Below are positions 44,765 through 58,361 of a stretch of DNA of 64,000 nucleotides, one piece after another. The DNA is taken from the NCBI GenBank assembly GCA_023213395.1, contig CM041465.1:247077741-247141740 (forward strand), given 5' to 3'. Source of the DNA: Cycas panzhihuaensis. Taxonomy: Eukaryota; Cycadophyta. A program made the position numbers and the translations under genes. Position 1 is the stretch's first letter, and each line of letters begins with the position of its first letter. Under the pieces are notes generated by a model. That model worked only from the letters and a program-made list of their open reading frames with translations, had not been told where the DNA came from and ran no database searches.

Positions 44765-46290
44765 CCTTCATAATAGTGCTTTACCCTCAAAGCACTAGTA
44801 AATTTTGGTACTGCTACATCCATTCCTTAGATTCTCATATTGCCTCGCTATTGTTTACTAATTTCCATTTGATAAGGTATTCTATGATTTCACAAGAACA
44901 CAAACTTTTGGTGTGTTTCTAAATGATACCTTCTGGTTTAACTAACAATCTCCCTTCCTCATATAATATTGTAAGTTTTGTTTAGATTAGTACCCTTTCT
45001 TCAAACTTCCGCTTAAGGTAAGAGATGTGGAATGTATTGTGTATTTAATAATTAGGGGTAAGCTCAAATCTACAGGTTACCTCTCCAATTTTAGCCAAGA
45101 TTTTATAGGGTCAAAAAAACTTTGGTTGAAGCTTATTGTGCCCTATTTGTTTTAGGCTATTTTGCTTGTAGGGTTATAATCGTAGAAAAACCCAGTCTCT
45201 TACCTTGAATGTGCAATCTATTCTTTGAAGGTTAGCTTATTGCTTCATCCAATTGTGAGTTAGGTTTAGGTTATCCTTTAAGGTTTCTAATATCTACCTT
45301 GATTTTTGGTGATACTCTTTGATTAATTGTACTTTGGATGGTTGGGTCTAGTTAAGAATGGATAGTGGTTTAAATCCATATAATACTTAGAATGGGGTCA
45401 TTCTAGCAAAGGTGTGCTAAGTTATACTACACTACCATTCTACTAAATAAAGCCATTTATGCCACAAGTGGGGGCTTTAGATGGTGAAATTATATAGATA
45501 CCTCTTTATGCATTTATTTGTAGCTTATATCTATTTGTCCAATTGTGGATGATATGCAGAGCTCATATTAAGCTTAGAGCCTACCAATTTAAAAATTTCT
45601 TAGCTGAATGACTAGTGAAGTTGGGGTCACAATTGCTAATTATCACTTTTGGAAACCAATGGAGATGATATATCTCTTTAATGAATAACTCTATTATTTA
45701 AGGAGTTTTTGCTATTACTTGAGTTCCCCTAAAATATGCATACTTAGTTAATCAATTCATAACCACAAAAATTATTTCCTTTCCTTCTAATTTTGCTAGC
45801 CCCGTGATAAAGTCCAAAGATATCTCCTTCCATCTTTGTCTTAGAATAGGTACATATTGAAGATAATCCTAAATTCTTATATTCTTTCCTTTGTTTCTCT
45901 ATTAGTGATTACATTTTACTATAAACTTTTATATTTCTTCTTTCATTCCTTTCCAAAAGAAAATTTCCCTAATTTTACAATAGATTTTATTTACTCTTAT
46001 ATGGGATCCCATTGGTGATGCATAGGCCTCCTGTAAAATCTTTGTTTTGATTGTTACTACTACGTGCACTAGTATCTTTTCTTTTCACAAGATCAAGCTT
46101 CCTTAGTAAGTGTACTTGGTATTAAGTTCTTCCTTGATTTCTTGCAATGCTTTTTTAGAATGGTTGTTCCTTGTCGTAACCTTAGACTAATTTATCCATC
46201 TATATTGGATTAACTAAGGTAATGGATTTTAATGATACTTTGTCCTCTTCTTAATATTCTGCTACAGATCTTGATAGCATGTTTGCTATA
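44765..46290 (-). pseudogene. gypsy-E integrase and chromodomain remnant
   Basis: Minus-strand blocks: 'MEGDIFGLYHGASKI' (core start, about 45830), 'SSAYHPQLDK' (PQT-type motif, about 45560), 'VEW.CSITYHT' type text (near 45440), 'RDWVFLRL.PYKQNSLKQIG' (about 45220) and 'PYKILAKIGEV' (about 45110). They are followed by 'IHNTFHISYLKRKFEERVLI' and a chromodomain-like 'EYLIKWKLVNNSEAI' (about 44880-44840). The stops are numerous. Confidence 0.75.
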
Positions 46291-46299
46291 ACATTCTCT

Positions 46300-46965
46300 T
46301 TTCCTTTCTTATAATCTATCAAAAAATTGAAAGCTTGTAATCTATACACCTACTTTTATTGTTCATCTATTAAAGATGTTTGATTCATGATATATTTCAA
46401 ATTGTTATAGTCAGTTTTAACAATAAATTTATTTCCAAGCAAATATTATCACCACTACTAAATGACATGTATAATAGCTAGTATTTCTTTATCATATATT
46501 AGCTTGAGGTGCTCACAATTATTAAGCTTATGACTTTCATATGCTAGTGGTCGGTCTTCTTCTCATAAGACTTCTCCTAACTCAAAATCAGAGGCATCAC
46601 ATTCAATAGTGAAGGGTTTTAAAAACTATAGTAGTGCAAGGACTAGGGTAGTAGTCATAGCTATAATGCTATTTCTACTAATTGATCCCATTTAAATTCC
46701 TCTTTTCTTGTCAGATCTGTTATGGGCATGACTATATAAATGTATCCCTTGAAAAACTTGTATATTAACTTGGTAGCTCCTAAGAATCCCTAAACTCCCA
46801 TAATATTCTTGGGTGTGGGTCAGTTGATAATCACCTCAATCTTCTTCAAGTTAATTTACACTCCATTGGAAGATATTATATGCCCCAAATATTCTAACTC
46901 CATTTGACTAAATATATCTTTTTTCTTATTTGTGAATAACTATTGCTTCCTTAATAGTTGGGGAA

Positions 46966-46967
<2 letters not shown>
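46300..46967 (-). pseudogene. gypsy-E RT C-terminus and RNase H, first copy
   Basis: On the minus strand, after the TA array, come parts equivalent to 'MELEYLGHIISSNGV' (about 46900), then RNase H 'FLKPFTIECDASDFELGEVL' and 'LAYES.KLNNCEHLKLIYDK' (about 46630-46480). Compared with the second copy at 60055-60288, this copy has extra stops in RNase H (one where the second copy has CAA, one at the Leu pair of 'VLLEED'). Confidence 0.82.
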
Positions 46968-48449
<1,482 letters not shown>

Positions 48450-48906
48450 CTAGAGATGCTCCTGTCAAGAGTGGCTATAGATTAGCATATTATCGAAAAA
48501 CACTAGTATGAACTTTCAAATATATGGCTTAAGGATCTAGTTCATCATATTTTGAAATGTTATAGGAGCATTTGTTAGCCCAAAAAGCATAACCTAAAAC
48601 TTGAATAACCCTTTATGCATGTGAAAAGTCATCTTATATGTGTCTTCTACTTTGATGAAAATCTGATAGTACCTAGAGTGCAGATCAATTTTTTAGAAGA
48701 ACTTTGCTCCACAAAATTTGTCCAAAAGATCATGAATATAGGGAGTCAGATATCTATTATTAATCATTAATTTATTGAAAGCTCGATAATCTCTACACAT
48801 CAAATATTATCTATCTTTCTTTCACACAATTATAACTAGAGATATAAAAGGACTACTACTTAGCATGATAATTGCCTATTAGAGAAGATCTTGTATTGTA
48901 ATAAAC
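48450..48906 (-). pseudogene. gypsy-E RT N-terminal part, first copy
   Basis: The minus strand reads 'MCRDYRAFNKLMINNRYLTP' (about 48800), 'KIDLHSRYYQIFIKVEDTYK' with the first catalytic Asp kept (about 48690), 'MLFGLTNAPITFQNMMN' (about 48595) and [10 protein letters not shown] near 48510, where the second Asp of YxDD is Asn. The same lesion is in the second copy, so it is older than the duplication. Confidence 0.85.
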
Positions 48907-49225
48907 TGTCACACCAATGAAAGAGGTTAATGTATCAAGGTTATTTATGTAGATTAATTAAGTGACCTTAGAATATATTGTTAGCATTAATCTCTTAGTG
49001 AAATGTACTTTATGTGCATTTAAATTTAATTTTGGGTTCATGTTATTAGGTAGAAAAATCATAATTCTAATGTTCACCCTCAATAATAAAAGGTGAAATC
49101 TCAAGGAGAGAGTCATTATTTATTCTCAGTTCCAAGCTTTGCTCTTATATCTTATTTTATCTCTTTTTTATTCTCCATTGTCATTGTGTACGAGCGACTT
49201 ATTTCCTAGATATATTCTTCCTTCA
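48907..49225 (+). repeat. copia-D 5' LTR (putative)
   Basis: Starts TGTCACACC exactly where gypsy-E homology ends, and finishes ...CTTCA three bases-pairs before a Met-type primer-binding site. There is no 3' LTR in the window for confirmation. Confidence 0.65.
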
Positions 49226-49227
49226 TA

Positions 49228-49239
49228 TGGTCTCAAAGC
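49228..49239 (+). other. copia-D primer-binding site, initiator-Met tRNA
   Basis: TGGTCTCAAAGC, one or two changes from the standard TGGTATCAAAGC, lies two bases after the LTR. Confidence 0.65.
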
Positions 49240-51360
49240 TAGAAGAGGACCTATTCACTCCATTCCACTTGTATGGAGTCATTTTGCCTCTCTTTCACTT
49301 TTAATGTGAAGTATTAAGAGTGCACTCATTATTTTTAAAATTTTGAGAGTTTTTCAATCCTACAAAGCTTGTCTTTCATTTATAACATATTACAATATTC
49401 TTTATTTATTTGTAAATACATTGAAGATCAAAGTTGTTAGCTGGAAGAAGGTTTCTTGTCTTTAACCTCCTAGAAAAAATTAACTTTTTATTAATCTTTG
49501 TAGCTACTTTTAAATTTCATTAAGGGATATTCTATTCATTTTTCATCATAAATCAATTATCAATTATAAAATATATGTTATAAGTTTTACGACAAATTTT
49601 TAGTTGCTTATAGGTGGTAGAAATAAGCCTAAATTATTTAGAAAAAGATTATTTAGCTCTACAAGAGATGAAAATCAAAAGTTATCCATTTTGGCTAAAA
49701 AATTGCAAGGAGGGATACTTAAGCAAGACAAACATTTTTATCTTCTGCACCATCTCCAAATTCTGTCTTAATTAGCTTCAAAAAGTAAAAGTTTAGTCTG
49801 TCTTAATTCAACTAGTTTTTTAAGAAACGTTTTCAAAATTTTTAATTCATGTCAAATTTTTCTTAAGGGCTTTAGTAGATCTAGCCTCAAGGAATCCAAC
49901 AAATCAAGTTTTATTAGATCTAATACACTAAAGAGAAAGATTTCTTCAAAATTTAAATTTTTGCTAAGGAAAGTCTCACAGGAGTTTCAAAGAATTTTGG
50001 GTTATTACTGTTTATTTTTGAAAATTTTGTTAGAAGACATTTTAACTCACCATAGCAAGATCTATCATCTAGAAGAGTGAAGTTTTGAATTGAAATGTTT
50101 TGACCGCTTCGTATGGTTGCATGGCCATATAGAAGTTTATGGTAGAAGATTCAAATTCCTCTCACTTCTCCTAGTACTTTCTCTTTTGATCAAAATTTAA
50201 GTTTAGAAATAAATTTTTAAGTTTTTTATTTTTTCCCATTTCTTAATTAAAAAATAAAGGGTTTTCTAAATAGCAAAAGCAAAAAAACTAAAAAACTCAT
50301 TGTAATAGGAAAACACTTGGATCATAGCAAAATCTAGTATTTATACTTAGCATCTTTATATATTTATTTATGTGCATGCATATTGATAGACAAAATCATA
50401 AAAGCAAGCATCAACACATTAGTAATTCATTCTAACAACATAAATGCAAATATATTTTTATATTTCCTAAAATGAACCCATTATGTTTGATTTATACTAC
50501 TAGTTCTTGACTTATGTACACACTCGCCTTGGTTGAAATAGACTATGGTTGGTTAAAGTTTGGGCCCTAATGGAGGTATGAGTTTTATACTGAGTCTAGT
50601 CTTAACTGAAATACTAGTACAGTGATAGGTTAGCCATACCTGTGGGCTCCCTTTAGGGATTATCCTGATAACTAGCTAGGACAATTAAAACCTTAATATA
50701 AGATTAAAATTAACCTAGCCCAATATATGTCATAGTTGTGGGATACACATGTACTGTTTGACTCTTCGAATGAGGTATATAGTTGCTCATTAGCAAATTG
50801 AGTGAGGACTAAGAGTACTTGGGCTCCACTATGACTTAGATTTCATCACCAAGTGTAGGTGCAGGTATCATATGTGAAGGCCCTAATTGTATATTAGAAG
50901 CTTTAGGCATCAAAACTTCACATGCATTTGGACATAAATTAGAGGTTAGTGGCACGGCACATCACCACTCTTTGTCATCTCTATATTAGGCCTCATTCTT
51001 GTATCATTACTTATACTCATTCTTCATAGTTATTGAGAAATACTTAATCATTGCTTGCCTTCTTATCATAGCATTAATTTTTATCTCCTTATTGTGTAAA
51101 CTGTACTAACCACATGTGTTAGTGGTACATACTTCTATCATCGCTTCTACTTTTTCATAATCACCATGTCATCTTAACTCAAACAAAATGTCAACTACAT
51201 ATTAAAAGACAAAGAAAATTAGGATTTGTGGTACACTGGAGTTTAAAATGATACAAAGTATGAAGGCCTTTGAAGAGCCCACTTGTAGCCTATACCCATC
51301 ATACCTGCAACAACTACAATACCTACTTCCAGTGAAATTGCTTTAATAGCTCCTATAAAT
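49240..51360 (+). other. long unassigned leader of copia-D
   Basis: About 2.1 kb separates the PBS from readable gag. No domain or LTR pair was recognised. The composition changes near 50500 to a more GC-balanced stretch up to about 50960, which may be a small unrecognised insertion or a decayed gag N-terminus. Confidence 0.4.
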
Positions 51361-52335
51361 ACTACAGCCAAACTACAATAGGAGATAGATGATGAAAAGA
51401 TTTAGAGAGGAATTCTATTAGTTACTGATCACTCTTTGCATAATTTGATTAATGAAGAGTAACATGATATAACTTGGAAAGTCCTCGAAGTTCTCAAGAA
51501 CTTTGATACCAAGTCAGACTTATAATTTGTTCCTCTTATTCTAAAAATGAATAAATTAAAAATGCATAAGGGATGAACTTATGAGATAATAAATCTCCTT
51601 CGACCAATAAAACATATAATTAATAAAGATCTTAAGACTTAGTGCATCACTTGGGTATTCTTGATCCAATCATGTCTACATGTCCCTAATTATAAAAACT
51701 TGCATGGAAGTCTTCAATCTAGTGAAACATTGAAGACACTCAACTTTGAAGCACTTGTCGAGAAGTTCATAGAATTTGACAAGACCTTTGATACCAACTT
51801 TGTAGCCTCTGACTCTCTTCCAGATGCATCATTTGAGATGGAAGAAAAAGCTTGCTATATAAAGAATCAAGGTCCCTCTCGTAGTAGAGGAAACAACTGA
51901 GCAAGAGGAAGAGGAAGAAACATGAGAAATCATCTACAAGGTCAACCAAACCCTCAGTCACAGTCTCGATAGTCTTAAGGCTAAGGGCCACCTTAACAAA
52001 AAGTAGGATAGTCAAGCCAAACCAATACCCCTTTAGGGACTAGCAATCAAACTATTATATATGATCGGTGTAACTATAAAGGACACTTTACAAAAGACTA
52101 CAGAACTGCCACTTATAAGCTGGCCATGTTCTAACCAAAACATAGAGCTCATAATGTTGAAGAAACTTATGAAGAATCATTTAATGGTACAAGTTTTATA
52201 TAAGCACACTTTCAAAGAATTGAGAGATCTTCAGCATCAACCACCATTGACCAACCACATAGATACTTTGAAGCTCGATGTAGATGTATCACTTGAGAAT
52301 TCCCTTCACCAATGTTAAACCCTATTGGAATTACA
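51361..52335 (+). pseudogene. copia-D gag
   Basis: The frame reads 'LLVTDHSLHNLINEE' and 'WKVLEVLKNFDTKSDL', then the open piece at 51661-51900 with 'LNFEALVEKFIEFDKTFDTN' and an Arg/Ser/Gly-rich basic stretch. The knuckle near 52068-52108 reads C-x2-Y-x3-G-H-x4-Y, with two cysteines turned to tyrosine. Gag would have formed the particle. Several stops are present. Confidence 0.7.
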
Positions 52336-53750
52336 AATAGTATTATTTTAATCAATGGACAATGGATCATGGACATAGGAGTAACTCAACATATGACATA
52401 TAATCATAATCTATATTAAATATTTGACTCAAATGTTCAAGGAGTCATTCACATGGTTAATAAATCACAATAACCTATTGAAGGAATTATTAATATTGAC
52501 TTAAAACTCCCAAGCTTAAGAGATTTTACATTACTTGATGTCCTATATATACCCAATCTCAAATAAAACTTACTCTCCTTATACACACTTATCTCTTATA
52601 GATTTAATTTAAGTGTAACCGCAAATGACCAGACTTTTCAGGTCACTCACCCTCCAACTAATTAAGTGGTCTTAACTGAATATCTCACTGGCAAACTCTT
52701 TCGACTGAATAACTCTCTATCTTCTAAAACCCATTGCGCCCAAAGCCCTTGTGCTGATGAAGAATTTATATTTAACACCATCCTGACCCACCCAACGTTG
52801 TTACTAGAAGCTCTCTAGCATGCTCACATGGGCTATATTCACATCGATAGACTTAAAGATCTTTGTAACACTCTTCCAAGTCTTCTAAAGTTCTCCTCTA
52901 AGCCATTTAAATGCGAAGCTTGTATTATTGCTAAATCTCATCGATAACCCCTTCCCAAAAGTTAGTAGAAATCGAGCCATCCATTGTAATTCATACACTC
53001 TGATCTATGTAGAGCAATGTTCATTCCTTCACTGAAGGGCAAGTTATTATATCTCTTTCATTAATGATTTTACTAGGAAAGTATGGGTAGATTTTCCAAA
53101 CAAGAAAATTGAAGCCTTTCCTATATTCAAAGAATTCAAAGCCCATACTAAAAAAGAGTCTAGTTATTAACTCCTTCGAACTGATAATAGTCGTGAATAT
53201 ACCTCACATGAGTTTGAAATCTACCTTCGAGACAATGGCATCAAACATCAAACTATAGTAGTGGGTACTCCACAATGAAATAGAGTTACCGAGCGCATGA
53301 ATAGGACAATGATAAACATGGCTTAAGCTATGTTGGTATACAAAAATATACATGCCTACTTATGGGACGAAGCCATCTGGATAGTTGTCTATTATATCAA
53401 TGCTATTAGCCCATCAAAGGAAGGATAATCACCTAATAAAAGTGGTCAAGACAAGCCTCCATTGTTCACTACTTCAAAATTTTTAACTTTACATACCATG
53501 CCCACATTCTAGATGTAGATCAAAATAAACTCCAACTAAGAGTACTTAAAGGTATCTTTGTTAGATACCCTGTGGACAAGAAAGAGTATAAGGTCTTTAT
53601 ACCTTCACAACAAAAAATCATTGTTACTAGAGATGTCATTTTTGCGAAGATAAAGGATGAGTTGCTTAGACTGGACTCCAAAATATCCTCATACTGCTAC
53701 AATGATATGATCAAGTATAATGTTCAGATCCTAAAATTTTAAGGGGAGGG
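52336..53750 (+). pseudogene. copia-D protease and integrase
   Basis: The protease remnant 'WIMDIGVTQHMTYNHNLY' (about 52367; the active-site Asp-Ser-Gly reads Asp-Ile-Gly) is followed by 'LLDVLYIPNLK.NLLSL'. The GAG-pre-integrase block 'AHMGYIHIDRLKDLCNTLP' (about 52825) leads to 'FKCEACIIAKSHR', with its Cys-x2-Cys kept. The integrase core is split over frames. The C-terminus is readable as 'LRVLKGIFVRYPVDKKEYKV' (about 53540-53600) and 'IIVTRDVIFAKI'. Confidence 0.75.
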
Positions 53751-54947
53751 GTAATGACATATATAAATTACTCCAAATATTAGAAGATGATAATAGAGCC
53801 TTGAAGGATATAAGTTATGACTTTGAACTGATGAGTGCATATCCAGTACCATCCTTTAAAGATAGTAGAGTTGACAAAGGCAAAGCTATTATAAAAGAAT
53901 CATTCTCTTCACCTTTAATTGACAAAGGTAAAATAGTGGTAGAAGGACCATCTTCCTTAGGCACATCAACATCCTCCTCACAAAATGATCATTTTAATGA
54001 ATAAGATAAGAACCAAGAAGTTGAGGAAATGAGGACCCCATTCTCAACTTGAGGATCTTATGAAGCTCGCCAACTCAATAAGGATATACGATTAGATGAG
54101 GTGGATCAAATTGGCACTCAAAGTACTCATAGAGTAAGGATGCATGAATCATTATATATTGAGCTTGAATTGACAGAACTGTATATTACTCTTAATGAAG
54201 AGTCCCTCTTATACCAAGAAGATGTAAAACATATAGTTTAGAGAAATGTAATGAATGAAGAATACCAATCTCCCATAAAAAATGATACATAGGAGCTCGT
54301 TGATGTACCACTTAGCAGAAAGGTAGTTCAATATAAATAGGTGTTCAAAAATAAATATAGATCAGACGACATCCTTGAAAAATACAAGACGAGGTTGGTA
54401 GCTAAAGGATTCACACAAAGAAAAGGCATCGACTACACTGAAGTCTTTACACCTATAATTAAGAGGCCTACAATTAGAACTCTTTTGGCCTTGGCTACTC
54501 AACAGGGTTGGAAAATCCACCAGCTCAATATTAAGATCGTGTTTCCTAATGGGGATCTTGAAGAAGAAATTTATATGGCTTAGCCAATAGGGTACAAAAT
54601 CGAAGGTTAAGATCATAAAGTTTACAGGCTCAAAGAGTCCTTGTACAATCTTAAATAAGCCCAACGTGCTTGGTTTTCCAAGTTGTCTAAAATAATGAGG
54701 CAACTTAGATACGAGGTTTGTGACTACCAAGATATTAATGCAACACTGTTCATCAAGCACCAAAAGGACAAAGTCACTTATCTCATAATCTTTATGGATG
54801 ACATACTAGTAACAGGCAACAGTGAATAGGTAATAAGCAAGCTAAAGAATGACCTTAGTAAAATGTTCAAATTGCATGACCTTGATTTGATGAAATATTA
54901 CTTGAGAATTGAAGTAACATAAAAGAATAGGCATAACCAAATTAGGC
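53751..54947 (+). pseudogene. copia-D linker and reverse transcriptase, truncated at the junction
   Basis: A Ser-rich, Lys/Asp linker (open 53801-54004, with a repeated 'DKGKAI/DKGKIV') leads to RT: 'KYKTRLVAKGFTQRKGIDYT' and 'EVFTPIIKRPTIRTLLALAT' (open 54341-54583), then 'QLNIKIVFPNGDLEEEIYM', where the first catalytic Asp is Asn. Next comes 'VYRLKESLYNLK.AQRAWF', then IIFMDDILVTGNSE near 54788-54825 with both Asp of the pair kept. The text ends after 'MKYYLRIEVT' at the duplication junction. Confidence 0.85.
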
Positions 54948-56078
54948 CCTTTCGATATGTCAAGGGCTAAATCCATCAGTAGGTTCTATCTGAGGCTTAG
55001 GTATTGGGTCCTTTAAGTTCCCCTCACTTCACACATTAGTTTCAAATGTCAACATACTTAGCTAAGAACGACAAATCCACCATAATTATTATAGATCCCT
55101 AGAACAAGATTTGTAAAGTAGGGAACAAGTAGGTATCAAGCACAATTATCTACTCATAGAATATAGGGCCACCAATCATGGAGCAAAACTTATAACATAC
55201 TCAAAATGTGAAAAAAAAAAAAGAAACATGGTATTGAGTAAGACTCAAATAATTTTTTAAAAAATCAAACTAAGAGACGTACCATTATATGGTTAGATGT
55301 ACAAATGCCCTTACGAACCTACTACGAAGGCCAAAATTTTAAAGTACTCTGATTTGAAAAAGAATGGTCTCAAATAAAAGGTCTTATCAAGCTCTTTCTA
55401 GATCTGGTCTCATTTTTTCAATTGAAGTTGTCAATGCTGAGAAAAAACCCTTCAAAACTCAGTTGGACAACTAGGATATTTATGGATTTTTATTCATATT
55501 TTTTTAAATTTAACTAAGAAGATGCCCATATCATATATCAATAAAATGCTAATTTGAAGACCTTTCCAATGATACTAATATTACTAGGTGATTTAGTCCA
55601 TGTGTGATAAAAAGAGCAAAAAATCATAGTGGTGATTGTACAATTTTCGAGGCTTGAGTAGGAAGATGACAAATTTTGGGGTCATACCTTCAAGGAAAAG
55701 TGATAAGCACGCTAAGTCATACTTTCAAGTGAAATTTCACTAAAATATGAGACTTTTTTTTAACCATATAGTTCTACAGGCTTGGCCATATAATCATATA
55801 GAAAGCCTTTGAGGATAGATTAACTCACTTATAGAGAAGACTTGGCTCTAAAACAATGTTGATTTAGGGTCTAGACACAGAAATGAAGAGAATAAGTGAA
55901 GAATAATCCATTGCATTACAATAAGAGCTTATACATACTATATAGTGAGTCACTAACATAAATTGGGTTAAGGTTAGTGACTAATATTTAATATCAGTTA
56001 ACCTAACATAAAGTTATAATGACTAATTTAATGTTACATATATTAATACAACTAAGGAGATGGCATTATGTTCTAACC
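54948..56078 (-). mobile_element. copia-C upstream fragment, second copy
   Basis: Equivalent to 41372-42503: the leader and part of gag on the minus strand, a primer-binding-site remnant (minus-strand TTGTTTTAGAGCC, closer to the consensus than the first copy), the 5' LTR (55857-56078), and the old target duplication ATTAG at 56079-56083. There is no 3' half, which shows that the copy starts inside the element. Confidence 0.88.
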
Positions 56079-56083
56079 ATTAG

Positions 56084-57800
56084 TAATGCAAAGATACCCC
56101 CAAGTTTTAATGAAAATTATGCCTTATCCTCTTAATATAATTTAATGTACTTTTTAAACTATGATTAATTGGCTTAAATTCACCTTTATAATTATAGTTC
56201 ACTAATCATAAAAAATCCTATTTAATTTTACTTATGAAGTGTGAATGTAGATGTAAATATTAATATCCCACTCTCCTATTTAAATGTAAAGGTTTAATAT
56301 AATTTCTAACCCTTAAAATGTGAATGAAATTTTACATTTAAATGAATCCTTCACCAAAAATATAATTCCTTTCTTTATGCATATAACCGATGTGAAACAA
56401 AAAAATATAATGTCCCTTCTCTTTCAATATGAAATATATATATATATGAAATATATATATATATATATATATATAAATCTTTTTAATGTAAATTTATCTT
56501 CTTAACCCCTTGAAAATGCAAAGCAAATGTAACCATAAAATGAAATTTATTGAGTTTAAAATTTGTAATATTTTTAATAATTTTTCTTAGTTCTTTCCTT
56601 TCTATTTAATCATCATTTATTATTGAAAAAAAGAACATACATTTTCTATATATATGCAACCTTTTTTAATAGTTGAAATTGATTTTTAGAATGGGAAGAT
56701 TAAAATAAAATAATGGCCTTATAATAACTTCATGGAATTTGATCCATAGAACTCCCACTTAAAACTTAATTTTCACAGTTGTTAACTAAGAAAACCAAGT
56801 GTGATTATTGTTTTCAATTATTGATTAAACTTTATTTTGAAATTATCTTATAGTTTTGTGACGTAAGTAGGAAAATTTGTTTAAAATAAAAGAAAATAAT
56901 TTTTAATCAAACTTAAGCCCCAATCTCTTTCCACCTAAGGTCTTAAGTTATGCCCACTTAATCAATATGTCAATGCAACTTTGTTGAAATCATGTTTTTT
57001 TTTTTTCACTTAATTCTATAAGTGATATGATTTTAAAGATCTTACACCCTATGTTAGAATCAAATGCCTATGTTAGAATTAAACCTTAAACATGTTAACT
57101 TAAATATTAGTAATGCCACCTCTTAACAAAAAATTTATATAGGTTATTATTTTCTAAGTTTGAAATTTATATTTATATTTATTATTGTTGTTGTTGTTAT
57201 TATTAAAATTTAGAATAGAACTTATGGCAAGATGACAAAGCAAGCTTATTTAGTTAATGGGATATTTGCTTTGTTCTTTTTTTTTTTTTAACTTATTCAA
57301 AATCATTGGCAATTATACAAGATGTAACGTAAACAAATTGCATAAAGATTAAATATTTATTTATTTATGCACTAGCCCTAAATTAGGCATAAGGACTTAG
57401 CCTTTTTTAATTACAAAAGAAAGGATACTTTCTTTTTCCTTGGTTTTTCCATGAAAACATTTTTAATTCATAGTATAGGCTAAATTAAATGTATTGATAC
57501 ATAATCAATCTAAAATTTAGAGGCCCATTAGTGGGAGAATGCAGGCATTAGTGAATTAAAACAACATGATGACTATGGACCTTAAATCAAATGAGAGAAC
57601 TTGGGGTAGGAGTGAATAGATAAATACTAACATAAGGTAGGCATGTAGGTCATACAACGAGAAGGCATGAGTTTAAAGTTTATGATATGGTGGTTAAATT
57701 AATCCATAAGAATCTTAATATATCATCTATAGATTCAAATACAGTGTAAACCAATGAAAATCAAACATGGTAACAACTAAAAATAATTGGCATGCTATAA
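56084..57800. other. AT-rich non-coding DNA, second copy
   Basis: Matches 42509-44200. The small TA run is longer here (about 56435-56474, with GAAATA in the middle) than in the first copy (42859-42873). No gene was seen. Confidence 0.7.
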
Positions 57801-58361
57801 TTGCGACACTAAGGTATCTCTTGAATGGAAACAAATAAACAAAGAAGATATACACAATAATACCTCTTCTACAACTATTATAAATATAATTTTACAAGAA
57901 AATAGTAACCAAAATACAAGGAATATATGAGATTTCTTCTTATGGATACAATATAAGTATACAAAATTATATTGATCGAGAGTATAAGATATATGTGATA
58001 ATATTTGAATAAATATTAAGTACAACTTACATTGTTGTCCCCTTATAATTATCCTCTTTGAGGTGACGATCCCTCCTAGATATCGACTATGGCTAAAAAT
58101 ATGGCAACCAAGTTATTCACCATGATGCCTTACATTGAGATCCTAAGGGCCCTTAAATATGTAGTCAAATGGTCCCTATGTAAGTCAGCTAGAATGCAGT
58201 TATAAATTGGAATTTATTCTATCTTATAAGCTAGCTAGAACCACCCTAAGAAGTCAACTAGAATAAGAATAATAATAGTGTATTTTAAGCCCCATATTAA
58301 GGTTAGTTTCACTAGGGTAAGGGAGGTCAGCCAAATTGATGGAGTTGTTACAAGTCCCTCC

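Larger units (their letters stand above)
48907..54947 (+). mobile_element. copia-D: plus-strand Ty1/copia, cut off by the duplication junction
   Basis: The 5' LTR (48907-49225) is followed by a Met-type PBS, a long leader, gag, protease, integrase and RT. The RT breaks at 54947 where the second duplication copy starts, so the RT end, RNase H and 3' LTR are absent. It interrupts gypsy-E at 48906. The RT active-site box FMDD is intact, but stops occur elsewhere. Confidence 0.82.
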
